DNA of 64,000 nt from Meconema thalassinum (lineage: Eukaryota > Arthropoda > Insecta > Orthoptera > Tettigoniidae). The stretch is taken from the NCBI GenBank assembly GCA_946902985.2, contig OX336396.1:234004297-234068296 (forward strand). Reading direction: 5' to 3'. This document shows, one piece after another, positions 1-9,749 of this stretch. Made by a program: the position numbers and the translations under genes. Numbering within the stretch: position 1 is the stretch's first letter; each line of letters opens with the position of its first letter. Under the pieces are notes generated by a model that searched no databases, was not told where the DNA came from, and saw nothing but the letters and a program-made list of their open reading frames with translations.

Positions 1-243
1 AGTTCCGTTCGCGAAGACGCGATTTAGCGAACGAAACTCTAGCCTAGTACTTAAACGTCAAGTCGGAAGTAATGCTGGCTTGAGAGATTCAGGATCTGTA
101 GCGGTTTGGTTGCGCACGAATGTGCATGATGGTTTATTATCTTATTTTCAGTGACTATGTGGGCATTACCGCGAGAAGAATTTTTCAACGCATGGCGGTC
201 GTGTCGTAAATAGGGGCGTACAGACGTCATATTTCAATATGTT

Positions 244-499
244 ATGAATAAATTTGATCCTAGAACTCTTTCTGACACTCAGGTGCAGGAGCTAAGAAAC
301 AAAATTAAGTTGATATCTCATAATATTAACAAAAATGGGAGAGTGCAGGAAGAACAATGCCACGTACATAGGTAATCTACCTATGGAAGCTATTGAGTTA
401 CTTAATGACCCCCAAAGAACTTTGACATCAAATGATGAAGACCAGTATAGCAATTACTACGATGCTCTGGACTCTACAGAAGAATCAGGTGACGAATGA
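244..499 (+). pseudogene. Short frameshifted coding relic, unrecognised
   Basis: Two overlapping frames look coding. The first runs 244-375 (43 codons, starts MNKFDPRTLSDTQVQELRNK). The second runs 335-499 (54 codons) and ends in an acidic tail (DALDSTEESGDE). The second sits one base forward of the first, so a single-base insertion near 335-370 could have split one reading frame. The charged C-terminus resembles the end of a real protein rather than random sequence, but I do not recognise the family. It could be the last exon of a host gene or the tail of a transposase whose body lies left of the window. No poly(A) signal or splice site decides between these. Confidence 0.25.
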
Positions 500-1865
500 A
501 CATTAGACATTTTTTGTTATTATTAAGGGGAGTGAGATTAATGAGAACATTACTTGACGAATAGACGTTTTCTTTTTATTTGCAATAGGAGAAATAGGGC
601 TAATATTCAATATATGTTGACTTTATTTCCATGCTTTTCTAGAGAAATAATATTGTTTTCGTGTGTGAAATATATTTACTAAACCTACGTCATTAACAGG
701 ACTGTAAAATGACATCTTGTTATAAAGAAATTGTTTGTATGATTTTGACGATTTTTTTATTTTTAGAAAATAAATGTTATTTTTTGTGCATATTTCGTTG
801 TTCTATGTTTAATAACAATTTAATATGCGTTTTTAATATGGATGGTTTTACGTACAGTGACTTCGTCTATTCCCTCAAATAATGTGTAACAAGAATACTT
901 GACTACAAAGTCCCGTTGTTATTCATATTTTATCAAGTTTTAAATAGTATGTTTACCACTGTCATAAACTATCATATACACATCCAAATCGTGATTTTTA
1001 CTACCAAAAATGGATGATTCATGTGTTGCTTTCGGTCATTTTTTACACCTCACCTTACCCCTCACCCCTATATATTTACCCCCGAAGATCGTACGTACAC
1101 TTTAGACGATGCCAGAAATGAATTCAGCGACTTCGAAAACGGTATATTACTAACTTTTAATAGAATCCCAGCACTATTAACCAGGTTTTTAATTTTTTCC
1201 ACCTAGACACACTGTGAGACGGCTAAAAATGGTGTGTTAGTTACTTCCGGAAGCAAAACTCAAGTAGTACTACATAATGTCCAACAGATGGCATAACATT
1301 CCCGGGATCGACTTGGTACTCGAAAGCGAATGGGGAATATGATAAAAAATAAAGACGTTCCTGAGCAACGTTGATAGTCGGGCGAAGCACTAAACGGGTT
1401 AAAACTTTTACCACAACTCTCATGAAATCCAACCATATTTCACAATGCCCTATAATTACTAAATATTATTCAATCATCAAATTTGTTTTACTGGGTTCTT
1501 CTATTTAACGCATATAAATTATAATCGTGCAGTCATCAGCAACAGACAGAGCGTAGGAGTTATTCTTCCTGTTTTAAAATAGAAATACAATTTTACTTTG
1601 CTTAAAATAGGCAAGGTGGCTAAAGTTTTCTAAGCATCACAGCATTTCTACATTCATTAGCTTTAATTTGATGTATCAATTTTTGATGTTGATTTAGTTG
1701 ATTTGAAAAGGCACAAAATGTTAATGATTTTAATTCTGAGAATAACGTAAATGATGTTACACATTTGTAATATGACCAAATAAACTAACTTAGTTATATT
1801 AAGAACGGTTCCTACACTTCCACATAGCTAATATATGTCATTTTCATGATATTCCCGGATATTTA
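500..1865. other. AT-rich stretch without recognisable features
   Basis: Both strands show only short frames (61 and 63 codons) with no family resemblance. No terminal repeats, tRNA boxes or arrays were seen. Confidence 0.5.
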
Positions 1866-1889
1866 GTTGCAAGTAAGATTCTGTGGTGC

Positions 1890-2045
1890 CATGGTCCCAA
1901 GACATGTGCACACGAGCTCCCTTAAATGCGAGGGAGATAGATTTACTGGCACGTTAAAGATCCCGTTCGTGGCACAATTCCGACATCCCGGCATCACGGC
2001 GTCTCAAAAAGCCAGAACAGTTAAAAGGGACGTGAAACCAATGCC
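1890..2045. repeat. SINE body fragment, probable
   Basis: This stretch contains ggcacgttaaagatcc. A similar phrase, ggcacgttaaac, occurs around 38400 in another SINE-like segment. It abuts the minus-strand SINE that follows. There is no tRNA-like head here, so the assignment rests on the shared phrase only. Confidence 0.3.
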
Positions 2046-2190
2046 ATGCCGGCTTTACTTCCACTCCGAAGGAAGGCATACTGAAGGTTTTAACGCTCTT
2101 AAAAATTCCGACGACTTCGGCCGGGTTTGAACCCGCGATCTTCGTAGCAGCAGTTCAGCATGCTACCAACTACGCCACCGAGGCCGATGA
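2046..2190 (-). repeat. tRNA-derived SINE (family A), head portion
   Basis: On the minus strand the unit opens with a pol III A-box-like TGGCGTAGTTGG and a B box GGTTCAAACCC. It continues into a body with the signature AGTATGCCTTCCTTCGGA and AAAGCCGG. The same head and body recur near 2750, 8800, 16700, 20000, 27000, 58400, 60850 and 61800, in both orientations. Only about 145 bp are kept here and the 3' tail is missing. It is a non-autonomous retroposon transcribed from its internal promoter and copied by a LINE reverse transcriptase. Confidence 0.8.
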
Positions 2191-2745
2191 ATAATAAGGT
2201 GTAGTTATACAATTCGGTATATTCCATGGAATGCAAGACCGCATTCAGGTTTTTCTGTAAGAAAATCTGGTCACAATAGTAGAGTGCTCCTTAGTGTCAT
2301 CAGCTTACGGTGTTCTTTATGTTATAGTCAGACGATACTCAACGTAAGAAGATTTTCTCACCAAATTAAATCCAAAATCGATGGATGAAGAAAGGTGCTT
2401 GAGTAGTGTTCTTAGCACGGGGACTTGCGGTCGCGTTTACGAAAGCGATCGGAGCCACAGAACATCGCCGCGCGCCCATTATCCGCTCTTGCGGTCAGTG
2501 CTGTGAGAACCTGTACAGTAGGATACCCCGGGTTTCCGCTCCATTGGCCAGGGAGCTTATGGCTGTGGCCTTGGGATGCTCCAGACACCCAACTTCCTTG
2601 CATCAACAAGTGGTAATGACTCTTCAAGACTCAAGGGTTACTATTATACACTCAGCGTTTTTATTCGCAACGTTATTCCCAGCCAAGGAACGCAATTGAA
2701 CTTATATCACAAATGAATTTTAATTAGCTTTATTATCTTCTCTTC
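2191..2745. other. Unassigned stretch
   Basis: A 97-codon frame (2406-2699 +) and overlapping frames occur here, but none resembles a known domain and they overlap on both strands. The local composition is more GC-rich than its surroundings (2400-2640). No repeat structure was recognised. Confidence 0.4.
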
Positions 2746-3545
2746 ATAAAAATCCCTCAGTATGCCTTCCTTCGGAAGGGAAGTAAAGCCGGCGGGCTAA
2801 TGTCATAGATTTATTGCACGTAAAAGAACCTTCCACTAACGTTAATTGTGTGAAGCTAAATTTAAAGGTTAGATTTGATCAACGTTCTATTAGTTCCAAC
2901 GTTTGCCACGGTGCGTGAGTGGTTATCCACGGTGGGTGAGTGGTTATCGTGTGGGACTACCAACCCCAAGCTTGCAGGTTCGCTCCTGGCTTTGGTATGT
3001 GGTATTTGAAAGGCGAAAAAAATCACGACACGCATGTCATACGTTTTTGGCATGTTAGAGAACCCATTTTGAATGTTCACAATGGAAAAATTAGTCTCGG
3101 GATTTTCCGCCATCACAAAAGTTCCTCCTTTCACTGCTAGAAAGCGCTTTATTGTCAAGGAGCTTAGATATCTAAACTCTTTGACTTTCATAGCGCTCCA
3201 AGGAACATAAAAATTCGACATGCAAGCTGCCCTCTTGGCGTCAAATAACAAAGCATACACCTGGCACCACAGGCCATACGATAGTATTATTATTATTACT
3301 TCCAACGTTCATCGCAAGGTGCCGGTTGTGGTGGAATCTAGTAGCCATGTTCGCGGCTAAGTGTCGTTTAAGGTAGCTTTTGGTAGCAAATGTAGGAACT
3401 AAGTTACTTGAAATTGATCGTCTGCAGTCCATACCTGAATTACGGATAACACACACTAACACAGCCATCACAATAAACACCGGTTATCAGACAGATTCTA
3501 TACACACCCAAAATACACGGGGCCACTTGACAGGAACCAACCAAC
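2746..3545 (+). repeat. SINE family A, tail variant with AACC end, split by another SINE
   Basis: The body starts at the cagtatgccttcc signature without its tRNA head. It continues through the ttccaacgtt block and resumes after an insertion with the variant tail (accggttatcagacagattc, then aaccaaccaac near 3540). The interruption at 2904-3299 is flanked by a direct repeat TTCCAACGTT (2894-2903 and 3300-3309), so the two halves are one older insertion. Confidence 0.7.
2904..3299 (+). repeat. Second SINE type nested in family A SINE
   Basis: It is flanked by a 10-bp target duplication TTCCAACGTT. The 5' part has a B-box-like GGTTCGCTCC (2978-2987), and the 3' end is a short run of TTA triplets (about 3284-3299). 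A tRNA-like head, TTA tail and duplication together mark a LINE-mobilised SINE inserted in plus orientation. The family differs from the element it interrupts. The frame 2862-3305 on the minus strand is incidental. Confidence 0.65.
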
Positions 3546-3779
3546 AATTCTCTTCCCAAAATCTCTTCATTCTCTCACTATGATTCTTCTTCATGTCTGC
3601 TGTCCATGTAGTAATGGCTCTCATCCGGGGGTTTGCAACAAAATGATGTTTCTCACCAACGATCTGTCCTATAAACGTTCGCTTGTAACGTTGATTGCTT
3701 GAAAGTTATTTTCATTTTCTATTATCCAGTTAATGTTGAATTTTAATGAAGAGGCATGATTAAATTATCTGTATGTTCT

Positions 3780-4255
3780 ATCCTGACTATTATATGTCAG
3801 AAAACTGTACTATAATGAGGCTCATTATAACACTATTTTTATTATGAAACAGTTTCTCCCACCAATCAGAGCTCAAGAAACAGTTGTTTGGCCAATTAGA
3901 TAATTAGATGCACTGAATTCCACGGTCTTCTAATTTAAATTTCACTGCCTGGCCTAGTGTCATAGTAGGGTAATCGAGGAGGCCATGGTCAAATACATGG
4001 CATTCTCTGCGTCTCATGCGCTCTGTTCAGTACATAAAACTGGCTAAATCTCGACAGATATTTATGAATATTTATGTTCGAACCTAAAATAGATATAATT
4101 ATTATCGTCGAACATAAAGAGTCGTATGCAACTCGCCTATAATGGTAATTAAGACACTCGTATGGAAATTATAAAACTCGCGTACGCTCGTTTTATAAAC
4201 ATACTTGTGTCTTAAGTATTGCCATTATAGGCTCGTTGCATAATATACTATTAAT
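3780..4255. repeat. Foldback repeat, copy 1
   Basis: Shared text with 25890-26330 includes ccaccaatcagagctcaag, tatttatgaatatttatg and tatgcaactcgcctataatg. The right end folds into a long stem in which cctataatgg is matched by ccattatagg, around a middle containing the ataaaactcg/cgttttata palindrome. The middle is in opposite orientation in the two copies, as expected if it flips within a hairpin. No transposase is present, so it is a MITE or a foldback element. Confidence 0.6.
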
Positions 4256-4701
4256 AAGTCTTTCATTGGCCTTTCTTTGATATGTCCATAAATTTTTAAT
4301 GGTTTTTTCATGTAGTGTCTGAAATAATTATTCTCGGAATGTTGTTATAACTCGTGAGACCTCCACACTCTCTCTATGCGCACTAGGCCACAGATTTTCA
4401 TACATATTTTCCCTTCTTGTTTTTATAAATGTTTATTTAGTGATCTGCCTCCAATGATTAGGGTTTGTGATGCTTATAATGCTTCAGGTTGAATTATCGT
4501 GCTATAATTACTTAACTTTGCGGTCAGATATATAGATTTGTTGTTGTATCTATTAATACAGTAAAATCTGCCTAAACCGGTCCCTTTATATGCCGGAAAC
4601 CTGTCCTAGGCGAAACCCCACACAAGACACGGCTCAAACCTAGAAGAATTGCTGAGTTTTAACTACTTGTAAAACTGCAGTGCCAAATCCTGACCGGTTT
4701 T

Positions 4702-5077
4702 CAGCAAATATGTTATAATGAATAATTTCACACCAAACAGCGACAACTTGAACATGATTTATTGTAGGAAGAATATCTTTTATGGGGCCTCCAAACCTTG
4801 AAGTAATTTTGTATGCGATATAGTTTCCTCATAGCCACATGGCCGACAGTACCTCGAGTGCTTACATTAAATAAGAATACAGCAAAAGTTTGATGATTGA
4901 ATAAATCATAATTGTTTTCAGCAAATATGATAGGCCTATAATGAATATTTTCACACCAAAGAACGACCATTTGAAGATGATTTATTTTAGGAATAGCTTT
5001 AATGGGGCCTCCAAACCTTGAAGTAAACCGTATGCGATATACATTCTACATAGATACATGGCCGAGAGTACGTCGTG
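4702..5077 (+). repeat. Direct duplication of about 160 bp
   Basis: The segments 4702-4862 and 4919-5077 align throughout. They share tttcacaccaaa, atggggcctccaaaccttga, tatgcgatata and acatggccga. They are separated by about 55 bp and have diverged by point changes, so the duplication is not recent. The first also follows a segment at 4600-4640 (ccccacacaagacac) that is related to the inverted-repeat element near 10 kb. Confidence 0.6.
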
Positions 5078-5717
5078 GTATCAATCTCCGCCACCGCGCG
5101 CGCTCATTGTTTCCGTCCCATTTACGTCCCTTTTCCAAAATCACTGCCACAAAAAGTATCCAGCTACCGAGTGGAAAGATGTTCCACATCAATAAGTACA
5201 GTGCTATGAAGTGACTAGTGAGCTCCTTGAAGGGGGCCATGAACATTTGTCAGTTTTAAGGGGTTACATGGCCACAAGATACCAGTGCATCACCATCTAC
5301 AGCGATCTAAAACGACTAGCGTGCTCATATGAGGTGCCTGTACACTGGAGAGCTTTTTCCCTAGCTAGAGCGTAGAGTAGCTCTGGCTAGGGCACTCTAA
5401 GCTCCTCTCCAGTGTACACAGGTGGTAGAGAACCCTAGCGGAGACCACTCTAAGCTCTAGCTAGAGCGTAGAGTAGCTCTAGCTAGGGCACTCTAAGCGG
5501 CACAGTGTACACAGGTGGTAGAGAACCCTAGCGGAGACCTCTCTAAGCTCTAGCTAGAGCCGGGTGACTCTACGGTGTAAACAGTATTTGGGTGCCCCAG
5601 CTAGACCAGTCTAGAGCTCTATTCATTCGGTTGAATATTGGAAAGTGCTCTATGTAGAGTCAGTGGTGGATTGTTGGGGTTGTTTTTTGTTGTTGTTGTT
5701 AATTATAGTGTTTGAAT

Positions 5718-5822
5718 ATGGCTGAATTTGTGTGGAGTCGCGAAAAAACAATAACATTATTTGAAAATTTCAAAGCTCATCCAGAAACTTTGAATTATAC
5801 TCGGAAACAATACAGAAACTGA
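5718..5822 (+). pseudogene. MADF/Myb-like protein start of Harbinger element, truncated
   Basis: The ATG at 5718 opens a 34-codon frame beginning MAEFVWSREKTITLFENFKA. It contains the WSRE..I.LFE..K.HP pattern of MADF/Myb-SANT proteins, the DNA-binding partner of PIF/Harbinger transposases. It stops at 5820-5822, after only about a third of a normal MADF domain. Known family role: it helps the transposase reach the nucleus and bind the ends. Here the gene is cut short by the internal deletion and cannot be functional. Confidence 0.6.
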
Positions 5823-5834
5823 AATTTGAAGGCA

Positions 5835-6102
5835 CAGTCGTTTCGGGTGATCCCTTTTGCTGATCCTGGGGGTAATTTTGGCCAAAATATAATCATAGTC
5901 ATTTTTGTTCATTATTAAAAAAGTTCTTTTACGCTTCAGAATCTTCTGAACATAACTCTTGCAATAATTTAGCATGCATTCCCTCGTATTCTCTTTTTGA
6001 TCTCCAATTCCTCACCCACAACCTTCTTTTCCTCTTCATAGTTTTCTTTTTTAACAAGGCACACACAGCCACCACAGATGCTAAAAGCTCTCTTGAAGAC
6101 AT
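5835..6102 (-). pseudogene. HARBI1-like transposase N-terminus, truncated and frameshifted
   Basis: The minus-strand ATG at 6102 opens a basic N-terminus (LLKKKTMKRKRRLWVRNW). This is followed by a LLQEL..ED segment and, one frame over, by MNKNDYDYILAKITPRISKR. The order W-V-R..W, EL..ED, M....YD.IL..I.P.I.K.D is typical of the N-terminal region of PIF/Harbinger DDE transposases. A frameshift sits near 5930. The DDE catalytic region is absent. The gene converges on the MADF start, so the deletion removed both 3' parts. Confidence 0.65.
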
Positions 6103-6359
6103 TTAAACTCACAACAAAGCGCAAAAAATCTAGACTCACACTGCTCTCAGAATGTTTAGCACTGCTCTACCTAGTGCATTTACGTTTAACAGTGTACACA
6201 GGTTCAGAGAGTGCTCCACGTAGATTTGTCTATCTCCGCTCGACGAGTGCTCTACTTAGGGAAAATTACTATAGTGTACACGCACTCAGTTTAGCTAGAG
6301 CGGTCTAGCTAGACTTGCTCTTTGAAAATCACTCTCTAGTGTACAGGCACCTTATTACA

Positions 6360-6795
6360 AAAGGGCAGCTACTTTTTTTTTGTCCGGTGAGCTACATGCC
6401 GAGTGCGGAGAGTCGAGAGTGCGAGATTATATCGTAATAGTTTCCGCTATGAATCCCTCGCCGGGATACAATGAGCTAGTCTACAGAAATAAAAGGATAA
6501 AGTTAGCTGCGAAAAGTAAGTTAATTAAGAGTCTTACCCAATTATCACTCTTTTTGTTCCACGGCCGCCGTTATCACTACGTATTACTTTAACCCACCAT
6601 TTCTTTAATCTTAAAATAAATATACCTTTAATTGTAAGATATTGCGCTCGTGGGAAGATTTGTGGTTACAATATTCCAAGGGAACCTAACTTTACACATA
6701 AAGTTAAGTTTAAGAGCTTCACTTCTAGTTTATTTTCAATTAAGTTGGTTGAGCACAAGACTAACATTTGGAATTGAAATGGATACTATTATCTA
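6360..6795. other. Spacer without recognised features
   Basis: A 70-codon plus frame (6380-6592) shows no domain. No repeat of the window matches here. Confidence 0.4.
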
Positions 6796-6798
6796 GTA

Positions 6799-7487
6799 CA
6801 GTGGTCGTCAAACCATAGCTCGCGAGCTACTGGTAGCTCGCAGGGAAATTTTTGGTAGCTCGCGGGGAAATTTCAGACGCAGCGCTTGAGTTGGCTAATC
6901 TGTACTACTTCTCCCCCTTATTCCCCCTGAGTCTGTCGGTCAGTGTCTGGTGTGTGATCGTCAGTGCAGGTTATTTTATTTTTCTTGTATTTTATGCAAA
7001 CTACGGACTGTTCTAATTATGGCGAATTCCAGCAAAAAACAAAAATCTTATCATTTTCATGTTGAATGGGTAACTGATTATTTTTTAACCAGGTAAAGGA
7101 CAAATGTGTGTGCTTATTTTGTAATGCAAGTGTAGCAGTTGGGAAGAAAGCAAACGTCGAACGTCATTACAATACTGTTCACTCCAATATTTAAAAGGAT
7201 TTCCCTCAGAATTCTTCCTTAAGGAAAGAGAAGATTATACAACTGAAATCTCTATTAAATGCTCAACAATCAACTTTTTTCAAGAAATTAGACAGAAACA
7301 AAGCAGCAACAGAGGCGACTTTTCATTTTTCCAAAAGTATTGCTCAAAATAAAAAAACCTATTAATATGATGAATTTATCAAAGAGGCATTTTTAGAAGC
7401 TGCACATACCCTACTTTGTTGGATAGCTCACGGTAAGGTTTATGAGCTGTAAGGTAGCTCAGTCACTTAAAAGTTTGGCGACCACTG
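6799..7487 (+). mobile_element. hAT transposon, Buster/ZBED type, internally deleted
   Basis: Terminal inverted repeats CAGTGGTCGTCAAAC (6799) and GTTTGGCGACCACTG (7487) match at 14 of 15 positions. The 8-bp target duplication ATCTAGTA (6791-6798 and 7488-7495) is perfect. Terminal sequence and duplication length are diagnostic of hAT elements. Subterminal ggtagctcgc repeats follow the left end. Only 689 bp remain of what is normally a 3-kb element, so it depends on a transposase in trans. Confidence 0.9.
7019..7425 (+). pseudogene. hAT transposase N-terminus with BED-like zinc finger, degraded
   Basis: The ATG at 7019 begins MANSSKKQKSYHFHVEWVTD. After a frame disruption near 7085, it continues with KDKCVCLFCNASVAVGKKANVERHYNTVHS. 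C-x2-C and H-x4-H spacing like that of a BED zinc finger is visible. Next come FFKKLDRNKAATEATFHFSK and, after another stop near 7363, EFIKEAFLEAAHTLL. This is the N-terminal layout of Buster/ZBED-type hAT transposases (GTF2IRD2-like). The catalytic and dimerisation regions are deleted. Several stops make it non-coding. Confidence 0.7.
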
Positions 7488-7495
7488 ATCTAGTA

Positions 7496-8026
7496 CAATG
7501 ACGCAAGCCCCTAAAATGAAACAGGTTATGTGAGGGTTCACTCCGATGGTGACACAGCGAGGGTCGACCAGCGCGGCCTCCCGACTCTTTCAACACAGTG
7601 ATAAAACATGAGTGTACCAGGCCTACGTTGACGATCAATTGTTCTCCAACGAGATGTTTATTTTCCATTGTCGTTTGAACCTCGACCATTAAAAAGTGAT
7701 ATTTCCTCTTCTCCTGCTCTGTTGATGGATCGACTCCATTTGCATGTCAATCGATACCGCAGATTTGTGATATGGTCTAGTGTCAATTTAGAATAGGATT
7801 CACTCTTAAATGACTCAGAACCTGAATACGTTATAAACAATGTATCACGCCGCCTACTGTGGTGAACTAGGCAAATAGAGACTCTTGTCTCAAAGGTATT
7901 GCGTTCGATTCTCGGCTCTATCAATAAATTGTAATGGCACCGCTGCGTAGCCGTGCTTTTTTTTTTCAGTTTTCTGCACACTTCTCCCTGGACACTCCTG
8001 GGATGGAAACTTATTTCAAGTTGGTT
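7496..8026. other. Spacer with weak tRNA-like stretch
   Basis: Around 7845-7925 a plus-strand B-box-like GTTCGATTC occurs after gcctactgtggtgaac, perhaps a degraded SINE head. Otherwise nothing is recognised. Minus-strand frames (76 and 107 codons) lack homology. Confidence 0.35.
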
Positions 8027-8803
8027 GGTTGGTTCCTTAGTTTAGGGGCTGGGACAACGCAGTCATGTAGCCCCGTGTACTTTGGATGTGTGTAGAATCT
8101 GTCTGATAACCGGTGTTAATTGTGATGGCTGTATTAGTGTGTGTTGAAATGAAAATCCACAGCCTGCTTCCAGTCTCCGACCGGGTCAGGAATGGAATGA
8201 ATGAAGCCCCATCTAGCGGCGAGGATATGAACTGTGCCGGCTGCCGAGGCCTGACGCACTCCTCTGGGGCAATGATTAAATGAATGACAGATGAAATGAA
8301 ATGATAGTGGAGAGTGTTGCTGGAATGAAATTTTGACAGGGAAAACCGGAGTACCCGGAGAAAAACCTGTCTGCCTCCGTTTTGTCCAGCACAGATCTCA
8401 CATGGAGTGACCGGGATTTGAACCACGGATCCAGCGGTGAGAGGCCGGCGTGCTGCCGCCTAAGCCACGGAGGCTTTTTATTAGTGTGTGTTATCTGTTT
8501 TAATTCAAGTAAGGACTGCAGACAGTAATTTCAAGTAGTTCCTACTTTTGCTACCAAATGCTACCGTCCATGACATCTAGCTTGCGAACTTAGCTACTAG
8601 ATGGTATCGCAGTCAGCACCTGTGGCGAACGTTGGAACTAATAGAGAGTAATCAATGGGACCGCCGGCTTTACATCCCCTCCTAAGGAAGGCATACTAAG
8701 GGATTTTTAACGCTCTTAAAAATCCAACGACTTCGGCCAGATTTGAACCCGCAACCTTGGGCATAGAAGATCAGATTGCTACCAACTACGCCACCGAAGC
8801 CGC
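8027..8803 (-). repeat. SINE family A (AACC-tail variant), nearly complete, split
   Basis: Read on the minus strand it runs from the tRNA-like head (A box and B box, 8735-8803), through the cttccttagg body, to the tail that appears here as ggttggttggttccttag (8027). The copy is interrupted at 8146-8478 by another SINE with a 14-bp duplication. The block between body and tail is shortened relative to other copies (near 8640). It is the clearest full-length example of this tail variant. Confidence 0.8.
8146..8478 (-). repeat. tRNA-derived SINE (family B) nested in SINE A
   Basis: Both sides carry the direct repeat TATTAGTGTGTGTT (8132-8145 and 8479-8492). On the minus strand the head reads TGGCTTAGGCGG as A box and GGTTCAAATCC as B box, followed by a body and a short TTTC-like end. 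A perfect 14-bp duplication fixes the borders. Confidence 0.85.
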
Positions 8804-8814
8804 CTTATTTCAAG

Positions 8815-9224
8815 TTAGTTAGTTATTGTTGCTTTAAGGGGCGGAACAGCGACATCATCTGCCCCTAACGGACCATCTATCCATATCTAGTCACCCTCTT
8901 GGATCTAGGAGTACGTATTTCAGACACTGAATCCAGGGGTCCAGATTTTGATTTTGAGGGTTGGAGCTGTGTAAATTCAGACTCGTGAGACACAACTAAG
9001 AAGGTATAGGTTCCATTCCCAACTCGGCTATCCTAGATGTTGTTTTCCGTGGTTTTCCACTTCTACTCCAGGCGAATCTGCCGAGGGGATTTGCCATTTA
9101 TCTCCATCGGGCGCGTTCTCATTGTTTGTTACTGATTTAATTTGGAGCTTAGCGACATCGCGGTCTTGTAGTCCTGTGTACTTGGATGTGTGTGAAATAT
9201 GTCTGATAAACTGTCTTATTGTGA
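8815..9224. repeat. SINE-derived fragments
   Basis: The segment starting gttagttagttattg and ctttaaggggcggaac matches the small insertion at 26497-26567. A plus-strand segment ggttccattcccaactcgg (about 9008) resembles a B-box region, and ccgtggttttccacttctac is the complement of the SINE C body seen at 9430. The order suggests fragments of two elements. Borders are unclear. Confidence 0.4.
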
Positions 9225-9342
9225 TGGTTGGTTGGTTCCTTAGTTTAGGGGCTGCGACAACGCGGTCATGTAGCCCCGTGTACTTTGGGTGTGTGTAGAA
9301 TCTGTCTGATAACCGGTGTTAATTGGTTGTATTAGTGTGAGT
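9225..9342 (-). repeat. SINE family A tail fragment
   Basis: This is the same tail as 8027-8145 (ggttggttggttccttag, gggctgcgacaacgcgg, gataaccggtgttaat). It ends where another SINE begins, so the remainder is missing. Confidence 0.7.
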
Positions 9343-9632
9343 ATTTGTAAGTCAGGTGAAGACTGGGAAGGAGATGGCCGTGGCCATAGGTAAGGAATCG
9401 TCCAGGCATTTGCTTCGAGTAGAAGTGAAAATCCACGGAAAACCAATTCCAGGATGGCTGAGGTAGGAATCGAAGCCACTTCTTCTCAGTTCTGCAGCAC
9501 GATACTGAGTGTACCCCGTTCCAGCCCTCAGACCAGAATAAAATTTCTTGGCAGAGCCAGGAATCGAACCCGGGCCACCACGGAGACATCCAAGAATGCC
9601 AGCTACTACGCAACAAGGCGGACACCCACAAA
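9343..9632 (-). repeat. tRNA-derived SINE (family C)
   Basis: The minus-strand head contains TTGCGTAGTAGCTGG (A-box-like) and GGTTCGATTCC (B box, about 9564-9574). The body includes the complements of ggaaaaccaattccagg and aggatggctgag. A related copy lies at 59735-59960. The minus-strand frames of 99 and 122 codons are by-products of this repeat. Confidence 0.65.
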
Positions 9633-9749
9633 GAGTTTTGGCTCCCATGCTAGATGAGAGTACGTAGTCTACAGAAGAACTAAATAAGCATGTTGATAAT
9701 CTTAAGTAGGTCACTACCATGAACCGGAGGCCATATTATTATTATTATT

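Larger units (their letters stand above)
5333..6351. mobile_element. PIF/Harbinger DNA transposon, internally deleted
   Basis: The terminal inverted repeats start ggtgcctgtacact (5333) and end agtgtacaggcacc (6351). The flanking triplets are TGA on the left and TTA on the right, close to the TTA/TAA duplications known for PIF/Harbinger, with one mismatch. Inside the left end an ~97-bp unit built of ctctagctagagcgtagag is tandemly duplicated (5361-5457 and 5458-5551). The right end carries similar GCTCTAG-type subterminal motifs. The centre keeps the beginnings of the two genes expected of this superfamily, pointing toward each other. Confidence 0.75.
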
